Below, one piece after another: positions 26,361 to 35,924 of a stretch of DNA of 64,000 bases; within the stretch, counting starts at the first letter, position 1, and each line of letters begins with the position of its first letter. The position numbers were made by a program, and so were the translations under genes. The notes under the pieces were generated by a model. That model was not told the DNA's origin. It saw only the letters and a program-made list of their open reading frames with translations, and made no database searches. Source of the stretch: Spartobacteria bacterium (lineage in GTDB: Bacteria > Verrucomicrobiota > Verrucomicrobiia > Chthoniobacterales > UBA10450); assembly GCA_021325495.1 (NCBI GenBank), contig JAJPGZ010000013.1:1-64000 (forward strand), given 5' to 3'.

Positions 26361-26780
26361 TTAACGGCGCTTTTTCTTTCCGCCGCCGCGCTTCGCTTTG
26401 CTGCGACCGCGCGCACGTGACGATGTCGATCTTGCACGTGAACGGCCGGCTTTCGCGCGTTTCGTCGCTTTCTTACCCCCGCGTTTTTTTCCGGTGGTGC
26501 GCTTCTTCGCGCTGCTGCGGCGAGATCTGCTCGCAGATTTTTTCGTCGCGCTCGTAGCTTTGCGCGCGATTTTTTTTACCGCACGCTTTGCTGCCGGCGC
26601 GGGCAGCTCGCCTCTTCCGGCCGCTTTGCCCGCGAGTGCGCCCACGACTCCGCCGACAACGGTGCCGACAGGTCCGACCAGACTACCGAGCGCTGCGCCC
26701 GCTACCGCACCCGCAGTCTGCTTTGGAATGGGCGGGAATTGAATGTTCTCTTCGCTACTACCACTTTGATCGTCAGCCAT
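26361..26780 (-). CDS. Glycine-zipper protein with lysine/arginine-rich histone-like tail
   Basis: The 139-residue protein has an acidic N-terminus (MADDQSGSSEENIQFPPIP), a glycine-zipper segment (AVAGAALGSLVGPVGTVVGG and on, residues 24-52), then about 80 residues rich in Lys, Arg, Ala and Ser with KKRTTGKKRGGKK and similar runs. The tail resembles H1-like bacterial nucleoid proteins (Hc1/AlgP type), while the zipper suggests membrane insertion or oligomerisation. The combination may tether nucleic acid to a membrane; function unproven. Start ATG at 26780. Confidence 0.72.
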   Translation of the reverse strand: MADDQSGSSEENIQFPPIPKQTAGAVAGAALGSLVGPVGTVVGGVVGALAGKAAGRGELPAPAAKRAVKKIARKATSATKKSASRSRRSSAKKRTTGKKRGGKKATKRAKAGRSRARSTSSRARGRSKAKRGGGKKKRR

Positions 26781-26871
26781 AATTTGCCTGCTCCCTTTCG
26801 TAGTTGAGTTAGGGAAAAAGCAAACGGCAGCCGGGGCCGCGGCGCAACGAAAATCTGAAATGTTAGGCGAC

Positions 26872-27246
26872 CTAGCGTCGTCCGCCGCCGTCGCGACGTC
26901 CGCCACCACCGCCACCACCGTAGCCGCCGCCGCCACCACCGCCACCGCCGTAGCCGCCGCGACCACCCCCGCCACCGCCACCGCCGGCCGGACGCGATTC
27001 GCGCGGGCGCGCTTCGTTCACGGTCAATGGCCGGCCTTCAATGTTTTGTCCATTCAACTTCGAGATCGCATTTTGTGCGTCCTGTTCCGAAGTCATGGTG
27101 ACAAACGCGAAGCCGCGTGATTTGCCGGTGAATTTATCTTGCATGAGCATTACTTCCTGGACCGCACCGGCCTGGGAAAAAAGTTCCTGCAGTTCGTTTT
27201 CCGTCGTGTTGAACGGTAGATTGCCTACGTATAATTTAGTACCCAT
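26872..27246 (-). CDS. Glycine-rich RNA-binding protein with one RRM
   Basis: The 124-residue protein has a full RRM at residues 3-80: RNP2 LYVGNLPF near 5 and RNP1 KSRGFAFVTM near 42. It is followed by a tail of almost only Gly with Tyr and Arg. It belongs to the cyanobacterial/verrucomicrobial Rbp family, often linked to cold or stress RNA handling. The 177-bp upstream region shared with the ketosynthase gene holds no motif I recognise. The tail is simple-sequence and may vary between strains. Confidence 0.93.
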   Translation of the reverse strand: MGTKLYVGNLPFNTTENELQELFSQAGAVQEVMLMQDKFTGKSRGFAFVTMTSEQDAQNAISKLNGQNIEGRPLTVNEARPRESRPAGGGGGGGGRGGYGGGGGGGGGYGGGGGGGRRDGGGRR

Positions 27247-27423
27247 CGAGTTTACTTGATGAAAACGTCGCCTGAAGACTGTTCCCGCTTATCGGATTTC
27301 AAATCGCCGCTGAATAAACTCAACTGACAATCCACCAAACTTCGTAGCTCCCGTTTTCGGTTGCCATTAGTAAGGGCCGGGCGAGTGGAATGCAATACCA
27401 AAGCTAACGAGAAAACCGCGGCT

Positions 27424-28647
27424 ATGTTTACATTTACCGGGACTAACGGAAAAACAAATGCCGACCGCGTCGCCATCGTCGGCGCCGGAGTTGTCAGTCC
27501 CCTCGGCCGCGGCCTAAGTGCCACGAGTGATGCGCTCTTTTCGGGGCGCGATTGCGTCACTGCCATTACCCACTTCGATGTCACGCAATGCCGGTGCAAA
27601 ACGGCCGGGCAAATCGCGGACCACCAACTGAGCAAACCTCGGGGCCGCCGCGCACGCCGGCTTCATCGCGCAGCGGCAATGATGATTACCGCGCTCGAAG
27701 AAATGCTCGCGCAAGATCGACAATTCACTCCTGAACTCGCCGTCATCGGCACGACCAGCGGCGGAATGTCGTTTGGCGAAAATTATTATCGCGCCTTACA
27801 GCGACACGACGCGACACGTCGCGCACCGGAATGGATTGCGAATTATCCGCCGCAAAAGCCGGTCGCAGACGCGTTCGAAGCTTTCGACATTTCCGCGCCG
27901 GCGCAGATCATTGCCAACGCGTGCGCGTCCGGCACGAACGCGATCGGTCATGCGTTCGATTGCATTCGCTCCGGTCGCTACCGACGCGTGCTCACCGGCG
28001 GCTACGACGCAATCTCGGAGCTCGTCTTCGTCGGGTTTGATTCGTTGCAAGCGTCGACGCCGGATAAGTGCCGGCCGTTTGATCGACAACGTACCGGGAT
28101 GGTGCTCGGCGAAGGCGCCGCCGTGTTCGCGCTTGAAAACTTTGATTCCGCACGCGCGCGCGGCGCAAACATTCTTGGTGAGATCATCGGCTACGGCATT
28201 TCGACCGATAATCATCACCTCACCCAACCCGATCCGTCCGGGGTCGGTCCGCGCCACGCTATGAAGCGCGCATTGCGAAGTGCGCGGATCGCGCCCGAGC
28301 AGATCGACTATGTAAATGCGCACGGCACCGCCACTGTTTTCAACGACGCAGCCGAAGGGAAAGCGATTGCAGAATTGTTAGGCAAATCGGTTCCAGTGAG
28401 CTCGACCAAATCGATGATGGGACATTCGTTAGGGGCGGCGGGAGCGATCGAAGCGGTGTTTTGTTTACTCGCGCTACAAAAACAAATTCTTCCGCCGAAC
28501 ATCAACTTCCGCAGCGCGGATGACGATGTCGATCTTAACATCGTCGCGAATGAATCGCGTCCGGCCAAGATCGACATCGTCCTTTCAAATTCATTTGGCT
28601 TCGGCGGAACGAATGCGTCGATCGTAATGCGGCGCGCTAACGAATGA
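27424..28647 (+). CDS. Beta-ketoacyl synthase (FabF/KS-alpha type)
   Basis: The 407-residue enzyme catalyses decarboxylative Claisen condensation. The Cys-His-His triad is complete: ANACASGTNAIG near residue 166, VNAHGTATVFND near 299, and KSMMGHSLGAAGAIE near 333. FGFGGTNASIV is at the C-terminus. Start ATG at 27424. It overlaps by ATGA a second ketosynthase-like gene with no active Cys, like the KS-alpha/KS-beta pairs of type II polyketide or aryl-polyene systems. No acyl carrier or ketoreductase gene is near. Confidence 0.9.
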   Translation: MFTFTGTNGKTNADRVAIVGAGVVSPLGRGLSATSDALFSGRDCVTAITHFDVTQCRCKTAGQIADHQLSKPRGRRARRLHRAAAMMITALEEMLAQDRQFTPELAVIGTTSGGMSFGENYYRALQRHDATRRAPEWIANYPPQKPVADAFEAFDISAPAQIIANACASGTNAIGHAFDCIRSGRYRRVLTGGYDAISELVFVGFDSLQASTPDKCRPFDRQRTGMVLGEGAAVFALENFDSARARGANILGEIIGYGISTDNHHLTQPDPSGVGPRHAMKRALRSARIAPEQIDYVNAHGTATVFNDAAEGKAIAELLGKSVPVSSTKSMMGHSLGAAGAIEAVFCLLALQKQILPPNINFRSADDDVDLNIVANESRPAKIDIVLSNSFGFGGTNASIVMRRANE

Positions 28648-29735
28648 GCATCTCCATCGCCGGCGCCGGATGGGTCACGCCTCTCGGCAGCAGCATTTCG
28701 GAAGTTTGGGAAAGTCTTTGCCGCGGCGACGAAGCAACCGCCGAACCGATTTGTGATCCCGTCGGGGCAAAGCCGTACCTGGTTTATCGCGGTCCGGAAA
28801 ATGCCCTAACGAATCTGCCGCGACATGCGCGATTGCGCCGCGCCAGCGCCATCTCGCGCTTTTCCGCGGCCGCGGGACTGAGCGCGCTCGACCACGCAAG
28901 ATCGACATCGCACAAGATCGACATGCAACGCGTCGCCCTCGTCTTCGCGATCGCGAATGGCGGCGTGATTTACACGAAACGTTTCTATCACGATATCGTC
29001 ACTACCGGCGCGCAATCCGCGAGTCCGTTGCTATTTCCCGAAACCGTTTTCAACGCGCCTGCGAGTCATCTTGCGGCTTTGTTAGGCATCGAAGGCGCGA
29101 GTTACACGCTCGTCGGCGACGGTGCGGTCGGATTAGTCGCGATCAAAATGGCGGAGAATTTGTTAGCCGAGGACGACATCGATTTCTGTCTCGTGGTGGC
29201 GGCGGAGGAAGCGGACTGGCTCTTGTGCGACGCCTATCACAAATGGCGACTGCTTCGCGCCGCGCCACCGATTGAACCATTTGCTCATCCACCGCGCGGA
29301 GCGATTTTGAGCGAAGGCGCGGGAGCGGTCCTGGTCGGCCGGAATGGCGCGGTGCGAATCGAAGCCGCGCACGCTGGAAAATACTTTTCCTCACGCAAAC
29401 ATGCCGCCGCTGCCCTCACTAAAGTCGCACGCGATCTCGGCAGCGATGATGCGAGCGTTGTCATCGGCAGCGCGAACGGAACTTTTATCGACGCGTTGGA
29501 GCGCAACGCAGTTGGCACAACCGAGATTTATTCGGCCAAACCGGCGCTAGGAGAAAGCGTGGGCGCGAGCGCGCTGTGGCAGGTCATCGTCGCCACGCAA
29601 TTTTTGGCGACCAAACAACTCCCGCCGCTGCTGCACGCGCCGACGCGGGAACGAGCGAAAATAATCGCCGATCGCGTGGTGGTTTTGAGTTGCGGATTGA
29701 ATCAGCAGGTGGCCGGTTTGCGATTGTCGATCTAA
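28644..29735 (+). CDS. Ketosynthase-like protein without active Cys (KS-beta / chain-length-factor-like)
   Basis: The 363-residue protein follows the thiolase fold of its upstream partner (MSISIAGAGWVTPLGSSISE, SEGAGAVLVGRNG near 220, ALGESVGASALWQ near 308). The active-site segment reads LVGDGAVGLVA (about 153) with no Cys, and the usual His-containing NAHGT box is replaced by GSANGTFID. It is probably the non-condensing partner of a heterodimer that sets chain length. The C-terminus LRLSI plus stop is a motif A copy. Two more copies lie in tandem at 28898-28923. Confidence 0.8.
   Translation: MSISIAGAGWVTPLGSSISEVWESLCRGDEATAEPICDPVGAKPYLVYRGPENALTNLPRHARLRRASAISRFSAAAGLSALDHARSTSHKIDMQRVALVFAIANGGVIYTKRFYHDIVTTGAQSASPLLFPETVFNAPASHLAALLGIEGASYTLVGDGAVGLVAIKMAENLLAEDDIDFCLVVAAEEADWLLCDAYHKWRLLRAAPPIEPFAHPPRGAILSEGAGAVLVGRNGAVRIEAAHAGKYFSSRKHAAAALTKVARDLGSDDASVVIGSANGTFIDALERNAVGTTEIYSAKPALGESVGASALWQVIVATQFLATKQLPPLLHAPTRERAKIIADRVVVLSCGLNQQVAGLRLSI
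28898..28923 (+). repeat. Tandem motif A pair, 16-bp spacing, within the KS-beta gene
   Basis: AAGATCGACA at 28898-28907 and 28914-28923, reading HARSTSHKIDM in the protein: the two copies are in different frames of the same gene. Confidence 0.85.
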
Positions 29736-29750
29736 GTCGTTGTCGATCTT
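29725..29750 (-). repeat. Tandem motif A pair, 16-bp spacing, at the KS-beta stop codon
   Basis: TGTCGATCTA at 29725 contains the TAA stop (with the next base) of the KS-beta gene; TGTCGATCTT at 29741 follows in the gap before lptD. Confidence 0.85.
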
Positions 29751-29824
29751 GCCGGTGTCGGGCGACATCGGCGGGGCTTTTGCCTTTGCAACGCATGGGC
29801 GGTGCGGTACGTTCGGCCTCCGCC

Positions 29825-32086
29825 ATGATCCGGCTGTTTTGGGGAATTATTTTACTTTTCGTGGCGACGAATTTTGCGTCCGGCGCAATCGAGACCCCAA
29901 AAAACCAGCCGGTCGAAATCACTTCCACCGGCCAAACGAACTATGAGAACGGAATTGCGACCGCGCACGACAATGTCGCGATTCATGTGGGCGACACCGA
30001 CATTTACGCCGACCGCGCGAATTACAATTCGCAAAAACACGAAATCTATGTCGAGGGAAACGTGCGAATTTATCGCGACACGAGCATGTACGTGGGCGAG
30101 CACGCCACTTACAACATCGACACGAAAGAAATCCGCGCCGGCGCGATGCAGACGCAATATTTTCCGTACTTCGTCTCCGGCACAAACATCACTTCGATCG
30201 CGGAAAACGCCTATCGAATCGAGAATGGCAATTTTACGACGCACGATTCGCCGAAGCCGGACTTTCACATGCGCGCGCGCACCGTCCGTGTTTACGAAGA
30301 TGAGTATGTCGTTTTCCAAAATGTCACGTTTTACATCGGCAACGTGCCGTTTTTCTGGTGGCCGTACGTTTACCAGCGACTCGATGACGCTTTTAGCTTC
30401 TCCATTTCGCCGGCGTATCTGAGCTCGTGGGGACCATCGTTGCTGACGCAGGTGACGTTTCCGATACGGGATAATATCAGCGGACGCTTGCGGCTCGATT
30501 ATCGCGTGCGGCGCGGCGTCGCCGTCGGTTTCGATTCCGATATTCAATATGGGAAGGGCAACAGCAGCTGGGCAGATTTGAAAACGTATTACCTGCAAGA
30601 CCAGAACCCGCTCATCAACCGGACGGATGTTCCGCGCGGACTCGTCTCGACCGGTCGTTATCGCCTGACGTTGCACGATTACACCGAGTTCACCGATGAC
30701 ATCTACGGGATCGTTAACCTGACGAAGATGAGTGATCCCTTTGTGATGCAGGATTTTTTTCACAACGATTTCCGCCTCGATCCGGTGCCGGACAACGTCG
30801 TTGCCATGACAAAGCGCGATCCGCTCTATACCCTGACCGCCATCACACGCTTCCAGGCTAACGAGTTCTTCGAACAAACGCAGCGCTTGCCCGAAGTCGT
30901 GCTCGATGTGGTACGGCAACCGGTTTTCGGCACGGGCATTTTTTACGAGGGCGAAACCGGGCTCGCGAACTTGCATCGCACCTTCGCGAACAAGAGCGAA
31001 TTTGAAGATTATGAATCGTGGCGTTTCGATTCATTCCACCAACTGACTTATCCGAATACGTACTTCGGATGGTTGTCGGTGGTTCCGCGCCTGGGCGTAC
31101 GCGAAACGTGGTACAGCAAATCGCGCGATCTTGGCAAAACCGCTTTTGAGTCTAGCGACAACCCGCTCGTGCCTGACTTTCTTTTGCCGGATCCGACGTT
31201 GGAGCTGCCGTTGCACGATGGCGGTGAAATTTTTCGCACCGTCGTGAACGCGGGCGTGGAGGCCTCGTTCAAGATTTCGCGGACCTGGGAAGACGTGCAA
31301 AGCCGCGACTTCGGCCTCGACGGTATGCGCCACATTATCCAGCCATTTACGAATTTCTCCTGGGTCTCAAATACCGATCTCAATCCGGCCGAAGTTTTGC
31401 AGTTCGATCGTTATGTGCCGACGACGCAATTGCGCCCGATCGACTTCCCGCAGTTCACTTCGGTGGATTCGATTGACCACTGGACAGTTTGGCGCCTTGG
31501 CGTGCGCAACCGCCTGCAAACCCGGCGCGACGACATCACCATCAACTGGCTCGACTTGGAAACTTTCTTCGACGTCAACTTCGACAATCCGTATGACCGA
31601 ACCCCATATTCAAATCTTTTTAACAAACTTCGCTTTACGCCGCTGCCGTGGGCTTCGCTCGTTATCAACTCACAGATTCCGGTGTTCGATAAGGGTTTCA
31701 CCGAAGTGAACACCAACCTCGTCGTCCAGCCGATCGCGCCGCTACAGATAAGCGTCGGTCACCGCTATTTGGATGCGAATCCGTTTTTCAACAACAGCAG
31801 CCTGTTCGTCGTGGGCGGTTACTATCGCGTGAACGATAACTGGGGCGTCGGCGCGCAGGAGCAATACGAAGCGGTCACCGGCGTGCTCGAGCAACAGCGC
31901 TACTCCATCTATCGTGATCTTACCAGTTGGGTCGCCTCGTTAGGCGCAATCATCCGCGACAATGGCGGGGTGAAGGAATACGGCGTCATGTTCACCTTCA
32001 CCTTAAAGGCATTTCCGAAATTCGGTTTCGATTTAAATTTTGATCCTTCCGGCGCCGGCAACACTTCGCCCGATACCTCGAACTAA
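29825..32086 (+). CDS. lptD: LPS-assembly outer-membrane protein LptD
   Basis: LptD with LptE places lipopolysaccharide in the outer leaflet. The 753-residue protein has a signal peptide (IRLFWGIILLFVATNFASGA), an OstA/LptA-like beta-jellyroll (NYENGIATAHDNVAIHVGDT, DIYADRANYNSQKHEIYVEG), and a long beta-barrel. The junction NVPFFWWPYVYQ near 176 matches the family's PxFYxPY site. The start is ATG at 29825. The gene has no exact motif A copy in 2.3 kb, unlike nearly all neighbours, but has one motif B at 31938. Confidence 0.88.
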   Translation: MIRLFWGIILLFVATNFASGAIETPKNQPVEITSTGQTNYENGIATAHDNVAIHVGDTDIYADRANYNSQKHEIYVEGNVRIYRDTSMYVGEHATYNIDTKEIRAGAMQTQYFPYFVSGTNITSIAENAYRIENGNFTTHDSPKPDFHMRARTVRVYEDEYVVFQNVTFYIGNVPFFWWPYVYQRLDDAFSFSISPAYLSSWGPSLLTQVTFPIRDNISGRLRLDYRVRRGVAVGFDSDIQYGKGNSSWADLKTYYLQDQNPLINRTDVPRGLVSTGRYRLTLHDYTEFTDDIYGIVNLTKMSDPFVMQDFFHNDFRLDPVPDNVVAMTKRDPLYTLTAITRFQANEFFEQTQRLPEVVLDVVRQPVFGTGIFYEGETGLANLHRTFANKSEFEDYESWRFDSFHQLTYPNTYFGWLSVVPRLGVRETWYSKSRDLGKTAFESSDNPLVPDFLLPDPTLELPLHDGGEIFRTVVNAGVEASFKISRTWEDVQSRDFGLDGMRHIIQPFTNFSWVSNTDLNPAEVLQFDRYVPTTQLRPIDFPQFTSVDSIDHWTVWRLGVRNRLQTRRDDITINWLDLETFFDVNFDNPYDRTPYSNLFNKLRFTPLPWASLVINSQIPVFDKGFTEVNTNLVVQPIAPLQISVGHRYLDANPFFNNSSLFVVGGYYRVNDNWGVGAQEQYEAVTGVLEQQRYSIYRDLTSWVASLGAIIRDNGGVKEYGVMFTFTLKAFPKFGFDLNFDPSGAGNTSPDTSN

Positions 32087-32163
32087 CGGGCACCGCTTCT
32101 GCTAACTTGCGATTTGGCTCGTGCGCGTGTTGGTTCCCGGCGCACTTAACCGCTGAATTCTAA

Positions 32164-33477
32164 ATGGACTTGTCGATCGTTGGTTCCGGTTACGTCGGTC
32201 TCGTCACTGGCGCATGTTTCGCCGACGTCGGCCATAACGTCACCTGTGTCGATAACGATCCGCGCAAGATCGACATGTTGCGCGCGGGCAAGGTGCCCAT
32301 CTACGAGCCGGGACTGGAAGAAGTGATCCACCGTAACGTCTCAGCGCATCGGCTGCGCTTCACCGGAAGTATTCAGGAAGGCGTCGATAATTCCGAAGTC
32401 ATCTTCATCGCCGTGCCCACGCCACAAAGCGCACAAGGAGATGTCGATCTTAGCTTCATCGAAAAAGTCGCGCGCGAAATCGCCGGCGTTCTCTCCGATT
32501 ACCGCGTCATCGTTGACAAAAGCACCGTGCCGGTAAAAACCGGCGAGAAAGTCGCCGAGTCGATCAAGCGTTACAACAAGCGCGGCGCCGAGTTCGATGT
32601 TGTGAGCAATCCGGAATTTCTGCGCGAAGGCTGCGCGGTCGGCGACCTGATGAAGCCGGATCGTATCGTCATCGGCGCGCAAAGCGAACGCGCCATCGCG
32701 CTCATGAAAAAAATTTACGAGCCGTTCATGGCGCCGATCCTGGTCACGGACATCAATAGCGCCGAGCTCATCAAACACGCCGCCAATTCGTTTCTCGCGC
32801 TCAAGATTTCGTACATCAACGCCGTCTCCGCCATTTGCGACGCGAGCGGCGCGGACGTCGAAAAAGTCGCTGATGGAATCGGCATGGACCATCGTATCGG
32901 CCGCACATTCCTGAATGCCGGCATCGGTTACGGCGGTTCCTGTTTTCCGAAGGACATCGCCGCGTTCATCCACATCAGCGAGCAACTCGGCGTTCCATTT
33001 CAATTGCTCAAAGAAGTGCAGCGCATTAACGCGACGCAGAAGGAACGTTTTCTGAAGGCGATTCGCGATACGCTTTGGGTCTTGCGCGAAAAGAAAATTG
33101 CGGTGTGGGGTCTCACCTTCAAACCGAACACGGACGACATTCGCTCGTCGGTCGCGATTGATTTGATCGCCGACATGTTGCGCGAAGGCGCGCAGGTGTC
33201 TGTTTACGATCCGAAGGGAATGGACAAGGCGCGAGAAGTGAAACCAATCGCCGACGCGCGATTTGTTTCCTCGGCGCTCGACGCGGTTGAAGGCGCGGAA
33301 GCGCTCGTGATCGCCACCGAATGGGACGAATTTGCCAATGTCGATCTTGCCGTGGTGAAGGAGAAGATGACGACGCCGATTATTTTCGACGGCCGAAATC
33401 TTTTCGATCCGCAAACGATGGCGCAACTCGGTTTCCATTATCATTCGATCGGACGCGCGCCGGTCGTGCCGCGCTGA
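32164..33477 (+). CDS. ugd: UDP-glucose 6-dehydrogenase
   Basis: Oxidises UDP-glucose to UDP-glucuronate for polysaccharide or LPS sugars. The 437-residue protein has the NAD site LSIVGSGYVGLVTGACFADVG (residues 3-23), PTPQ near 80, NPEFLREGCAVGDLMKPDRIV near 150, the catalytic Cys in GIGYGGSCFPKD near 260, and GLTFKPNTDDIRSS near 318. Start ATG at 32164. It is followed after three bases by rsmB, so the two may be co-transcribed. Confidence 0.96.
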   Translation: MDLSIVGSGYVGLVTGACFADVGHNVTCVDNDPRKIDMLRAGKVPIYEPGLEEVIHRNVSAHRLRFTGSIQEGVDNSEVIFIAVPTPQSAQGDVDLSFIEKVAREIAGVLSDYRVIVDKSTVPVKTGEKVAESIKRYNKRGAEFDVVSNPEFLREGCAVGDLMKPDRIVIGAQSERAIALMKKIYEPFMAPILVTDINSAELIKHAANSFLALKISYINAVSAICDASGADVEKVADGIGMDHRIGRTFLNAGIGYGGSCFPKDIAAFIHISEQLGVPFQLLKEVQRINATQKERFLKAIRDTLWVLREKKIAVWGLTFKPNTDDIRSSVAIDLIADMLREGAQVSVYDPKGMDKAREVKPIADARFVSSALDAVEGAEALVIATEWDEFANVDLAVVKEKMTTPIIFDGRNLFDPQTMAQLGFHYHSIGRAPVVPR

Positions 33478-33480
33478 TTC

Positions 33481-34722
33481 GTGGCGCAAACGACTGCTCG
33501 TGATGTCGCGCTGCGCGCGCTGCACACCTGGCGGACGAGTCGAAGATCGGCCGATGAAATTTTCGCCGAGCTAATTGCAAAAACGGAGTTGTCGTCGTCC
33601 GATCGCGCGTTCGTCCTCGAACTTTTTTACGGCGTGCTCCGAAATCTTTTGCTGCTCGACTTCTGGATCGGCGCCCTGCGTTCCGGAAATGTAGATGTCG
33701 ATCTTCGCGACATTCTTCAGCTCGGTTTGTATCAATTGCTCATTGCCCAAGTGGCCGAGCACGCGGCGGTGAACGAAACGGTGGAGCTCGCCCCGAGACG
33801 CGCACGCGGTGTTGCGAATGCCATCCTGCGTGAAGCGATTCGGCAACGCGCAAAATTGGAAAACGACGCGGCAAATCAGCCGTTGTTTCTGCGAACATCG
33901 CATCCGGAATTTCTCGTCGCGCGCTGGCAAAAGCACTTCGGGTCCGAAGCGACCGAACAACTCTGTCGCTGGAACAACCAACCGCCGTCCTTATATGCGC
34001 GCATTAATTCACTCAAGATCGACATGGAGGATTTCGAACGGCGATATCCTGATGCGCGGCAAACTTCGGCGAAGAACTTCGTGGAGTTCTCGCACACATT
34101 TCCGGCAGCCGCACTCGATGCCGGGCATTGCTACATTCAAGACCCGAGCACACGCCTCGCTTGTGAAGTGCTCGCGCCGAAGCGGGGCGAGCGAATTCTC
34201 GACGCTTGCGCCGCGCCCGGCGGCAAGACGAGTTACATCGCCGAGCTCATGCAAAACGAAGGCGAAGTTCTCGCGGTAGATCGACAATCGCCGCGATTGA
34301 AAATGGTGGAAGAAAATCTGGCGCGTCTCGGCGTGACCATCGCGCAAACCTTGCAGCACGATTGGAAGCACGGCCCGATTTCATCGATCGAAAAGTTCGA
34401 TCGCATTCTGGTCGATGCGCCGTGCAGCAACACCGGTGTGATGCGGCGCCGCGTGGACGTGCGCTGGCGATTGCGGCCTAACGAGTTCACGCGAATGCAG
34501 CAGGAGCAATTGTCGATCTTGCGCGCAGTTGCGCCACTCTTGAAAGACAACGGCGTGCTGGTTTACAGCACGTGCAGTCTCGAGCTGGAAGAAAATCGCG
34601 AAGCGATCGATGCATTGCAAAAGGAGATGTCGATCTTGCGATTGATGGAAGAGAACGAGTCGCTGCCATTCCGCGACGGATTTGACGGCGCTTACGTTGC
34701 CAAACTCATCAAGACGGCCTAA
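33481..34722 (+). CDS. rsmB: 16S rRNA m5C967 methyltransferase RsmB
   Basis: The 413-residue protein has the N-terminal NusB-like RNA-binding domain (ARDVALRALHTWRTSRRSAD to about 140) and a SAM methyltransferase domain. It has DACAAPGGKTSYIAELMQ near residue 240, the motif IV VDAPCSNTGVMRRRVDVRW near 313 and the catalytic Cys in YSTCSLELEENREAI near 361. It methylates C967 of 16S rRNA. GTG start at 33481. Two Cys of the usual RCMT mechanism are present. Confidence 0.95.
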   Translation: MAQTTARDVALRALHTWRTSRRSADEIFAELIAKTELSSSDRAFVLELFYGVLRNLLLLDFWIGALRSGNVDVDLRDILQLGLYQLLIAQVAEHAAVNETVELAPRRARGVANAILREAIRQRAKLENDAANQPLFLRTSHPEFLVARWQKHFGSEATEQLCRWNNQPPSLYARINSLKIDMEDFERRYPDARQTSAKNFVEFSHTFPAAALDAGHCYIQDPSTRLACEVLAPKRGERILDACAAPGGKTSYIAELMQNEGEVLAVDRQSPRLKMVEENLARLGVTIAQTLQHDWKHGPISSIEKFDRILVDAPCSNTGVMRRRVDVRWRLRPNEFTRMQQEQLSILRAVAPLLKDNGVLVYSTCSLELEENREAIDALQKEMSILRLMEENESLPFRDGFDGAYVAKLIKTA

Positions 34723-34735
34723 TCGTTAACCCGCT

Positions 34736-35839
34736 ATGCAAGATCCACGCTTCGACAAGCTGGCAAAACTTTTGGTCGAGTACTCCGTGCGCCTTCGCCG
34801 CGACGAAACTGTTTTGATCGACGCCTATGATTGTCCCGACGAAATGACGATCGCACTAGTACGCGCGGTGCGCGCGGCGCGCGGAATTCCTTTTGCGCAG
34901 GTCCAACGCGCGCGCGTGAACCGGGCGATCGCACTGGACGTGACCGAGCAACAACTCAACCTCGCTGCGCGCCATGAACTCACGCGCATGAAGAAGATGA
35001 AGGCCTACATTGCCATCCGCGGCAGCGACAACATCACAGAGTTGTCGGATGTGCCGGCGAAACAGTTGAAGTTGCTCGCAAAAAAAATGCGACCGGTGAT
35101 CGATCAACGCGTGAAGAAAACGAAATGGGTGGTGTTGCGCTGGCCCACTCCGTCGATGGCGCAGCTTGCCGGTATGAGCACGGAAGCGTTCGAAGATTTT
35201 TATTTCGAAGTGTGCACGCTCGATTACGGCAAACTGCGGCCGCCGATGAACGCTTTGAAGGCGATGATGGAGAGGACCGATCGGGTTCACATCAAAGGAC
35301 CGGGGACCGATCTGCGTTTCAGCATTAAGAAAATTCCGGCGATCATTTGCCCGGGCGATCGCAATATTCCGGATGGCGAAGTGTTCAGCGCGCCGGTGCG
35401 CGATTCCGTGCAAGGACATGTGACGTTCAATGCGCCGACGATTTATCAGGGAACGAGCTTCGATAATATCCGGCTCGATTTTCGCGACGGGAAAGTCGTC
35501 GAAGCGACGAGCAACGATACGCGGAAGCTGAATGAGATTTTGAATTCGGACGCGGGCGCGCGTTACATCGGCGAGTTCTCGTTAGGCTGCAATCCGCGGA
35601 TTTTGCATCCGATGCGCGACATTCTGTTCGACGAGAAGATCGCGGGCTCGTTTCATTTCACGCCGGGGCAGGCCTACGAAGAAGCGGACAATGGGAATCG
35701 GAGTCAGGTGCACTGGGACATGGTTTGCATTCAGCGACCCGAATACGGCGGCGGTGAAGTTTATTTCGATGGGAAATTAATCCGCCGAGATGGGAAATTT
35801 CTTTCGCCGAAACTGCGCGCGCTTAACGCGAGCCGGTAG
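34736..35839 (+). CDS. M29-family metallo-aminopeptidase (AmpS/AmpT-like)
   Basis: The 367-residue enzyme removes N-terminal residues from peptides. Family metal ligands are visible: [10 protein letters not shown] near 216, [11 protein letters not shown] near 281, [24 protein letters not shown] near 308. It starts [28 protein letters not shown], the typical N-terminus. No operon partner is obvious, though rsmB lies 13 bp upstream. A tandem motif A pair follows its stop codon. Confidence 0.92.
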   Translation: MQDPRFDKLAKLLVEYSVRLRRDETVLIDAYDCPDEMTIALVRAVRAARGIPFAQVQRARVNRAIALDVTEQQLNLAARHELTRMKKMKAYIAIRGSDNITELSDVPAKQLKLLAKKMRPVIDQRVKKTKWVVLRWPTPSMAQLAGMSTEAFEDFYFEVCTLDYGKLRPPMNALKAMMERTDRVHIKGPGTDLRFSIKKIPAIICPGDRNIPDGEVFSAPVRDSVQGHVTFNAPTIYQGTSFDNIRLDFRDGKVVEATSNDTRKLNEILNSDAGARYIGEFSLGCNPRILHPMRDILFDEKIAGSFHFTPGQAYEEADNGNRSQVHWDMVCIQRPEYGGGEVYFDGKLIRRDGKFLSPKLRALNASR

Positions 35840-35840
35840 T

Positions 35841-35865
35841 TGTCGATCTTGCGATTGTCGATCTA
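35841..35865 (-). repeat. Tandem motif A pair, 15-bp spacing, after the M29 gene
   Basis: TGTCGATCTT at 35841 and TGTCGATCTA at 35856 start one base after the TAG of the aminopeptidase gene; the second merges into a motif B-like CTAACA. Confidence 0.85.
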
Positions 35866-35875
35866 ACAAAACAAA

Positions 35876-35900
35876 ACGGCAGCCGAGTTCCGGCTGCCGT
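35876..35900. terminator. Bidirectional hairpin terminator
   Basis: ACGGCAGCCG-AGTTC-CGGCTGCCGT is a perfect 10-bp stem with a 5-nt loop. On the minus strand it is followed by TTTTGTTTTG, so it should end the long TPR gene transcript; on the + strand only a short T run follows. Confidence 0.85.
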
Positions 35901-35924
35901 TTCGCAAATTAACTTTTCGAGTTC

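Noticed and set aside
27252-27635. Minus-strand 127-residue frame across the KS-alpha start
   Set aside because: It overlaps the well-supported KS-alpha gene and has no domain or protein-like composition.
28675-29394. Several long minus-strand frames within the KS-beta gene
   Set aside because: GC-rich shadow frames rich in Arg and Pro, with no family match, opposite a clear gene.
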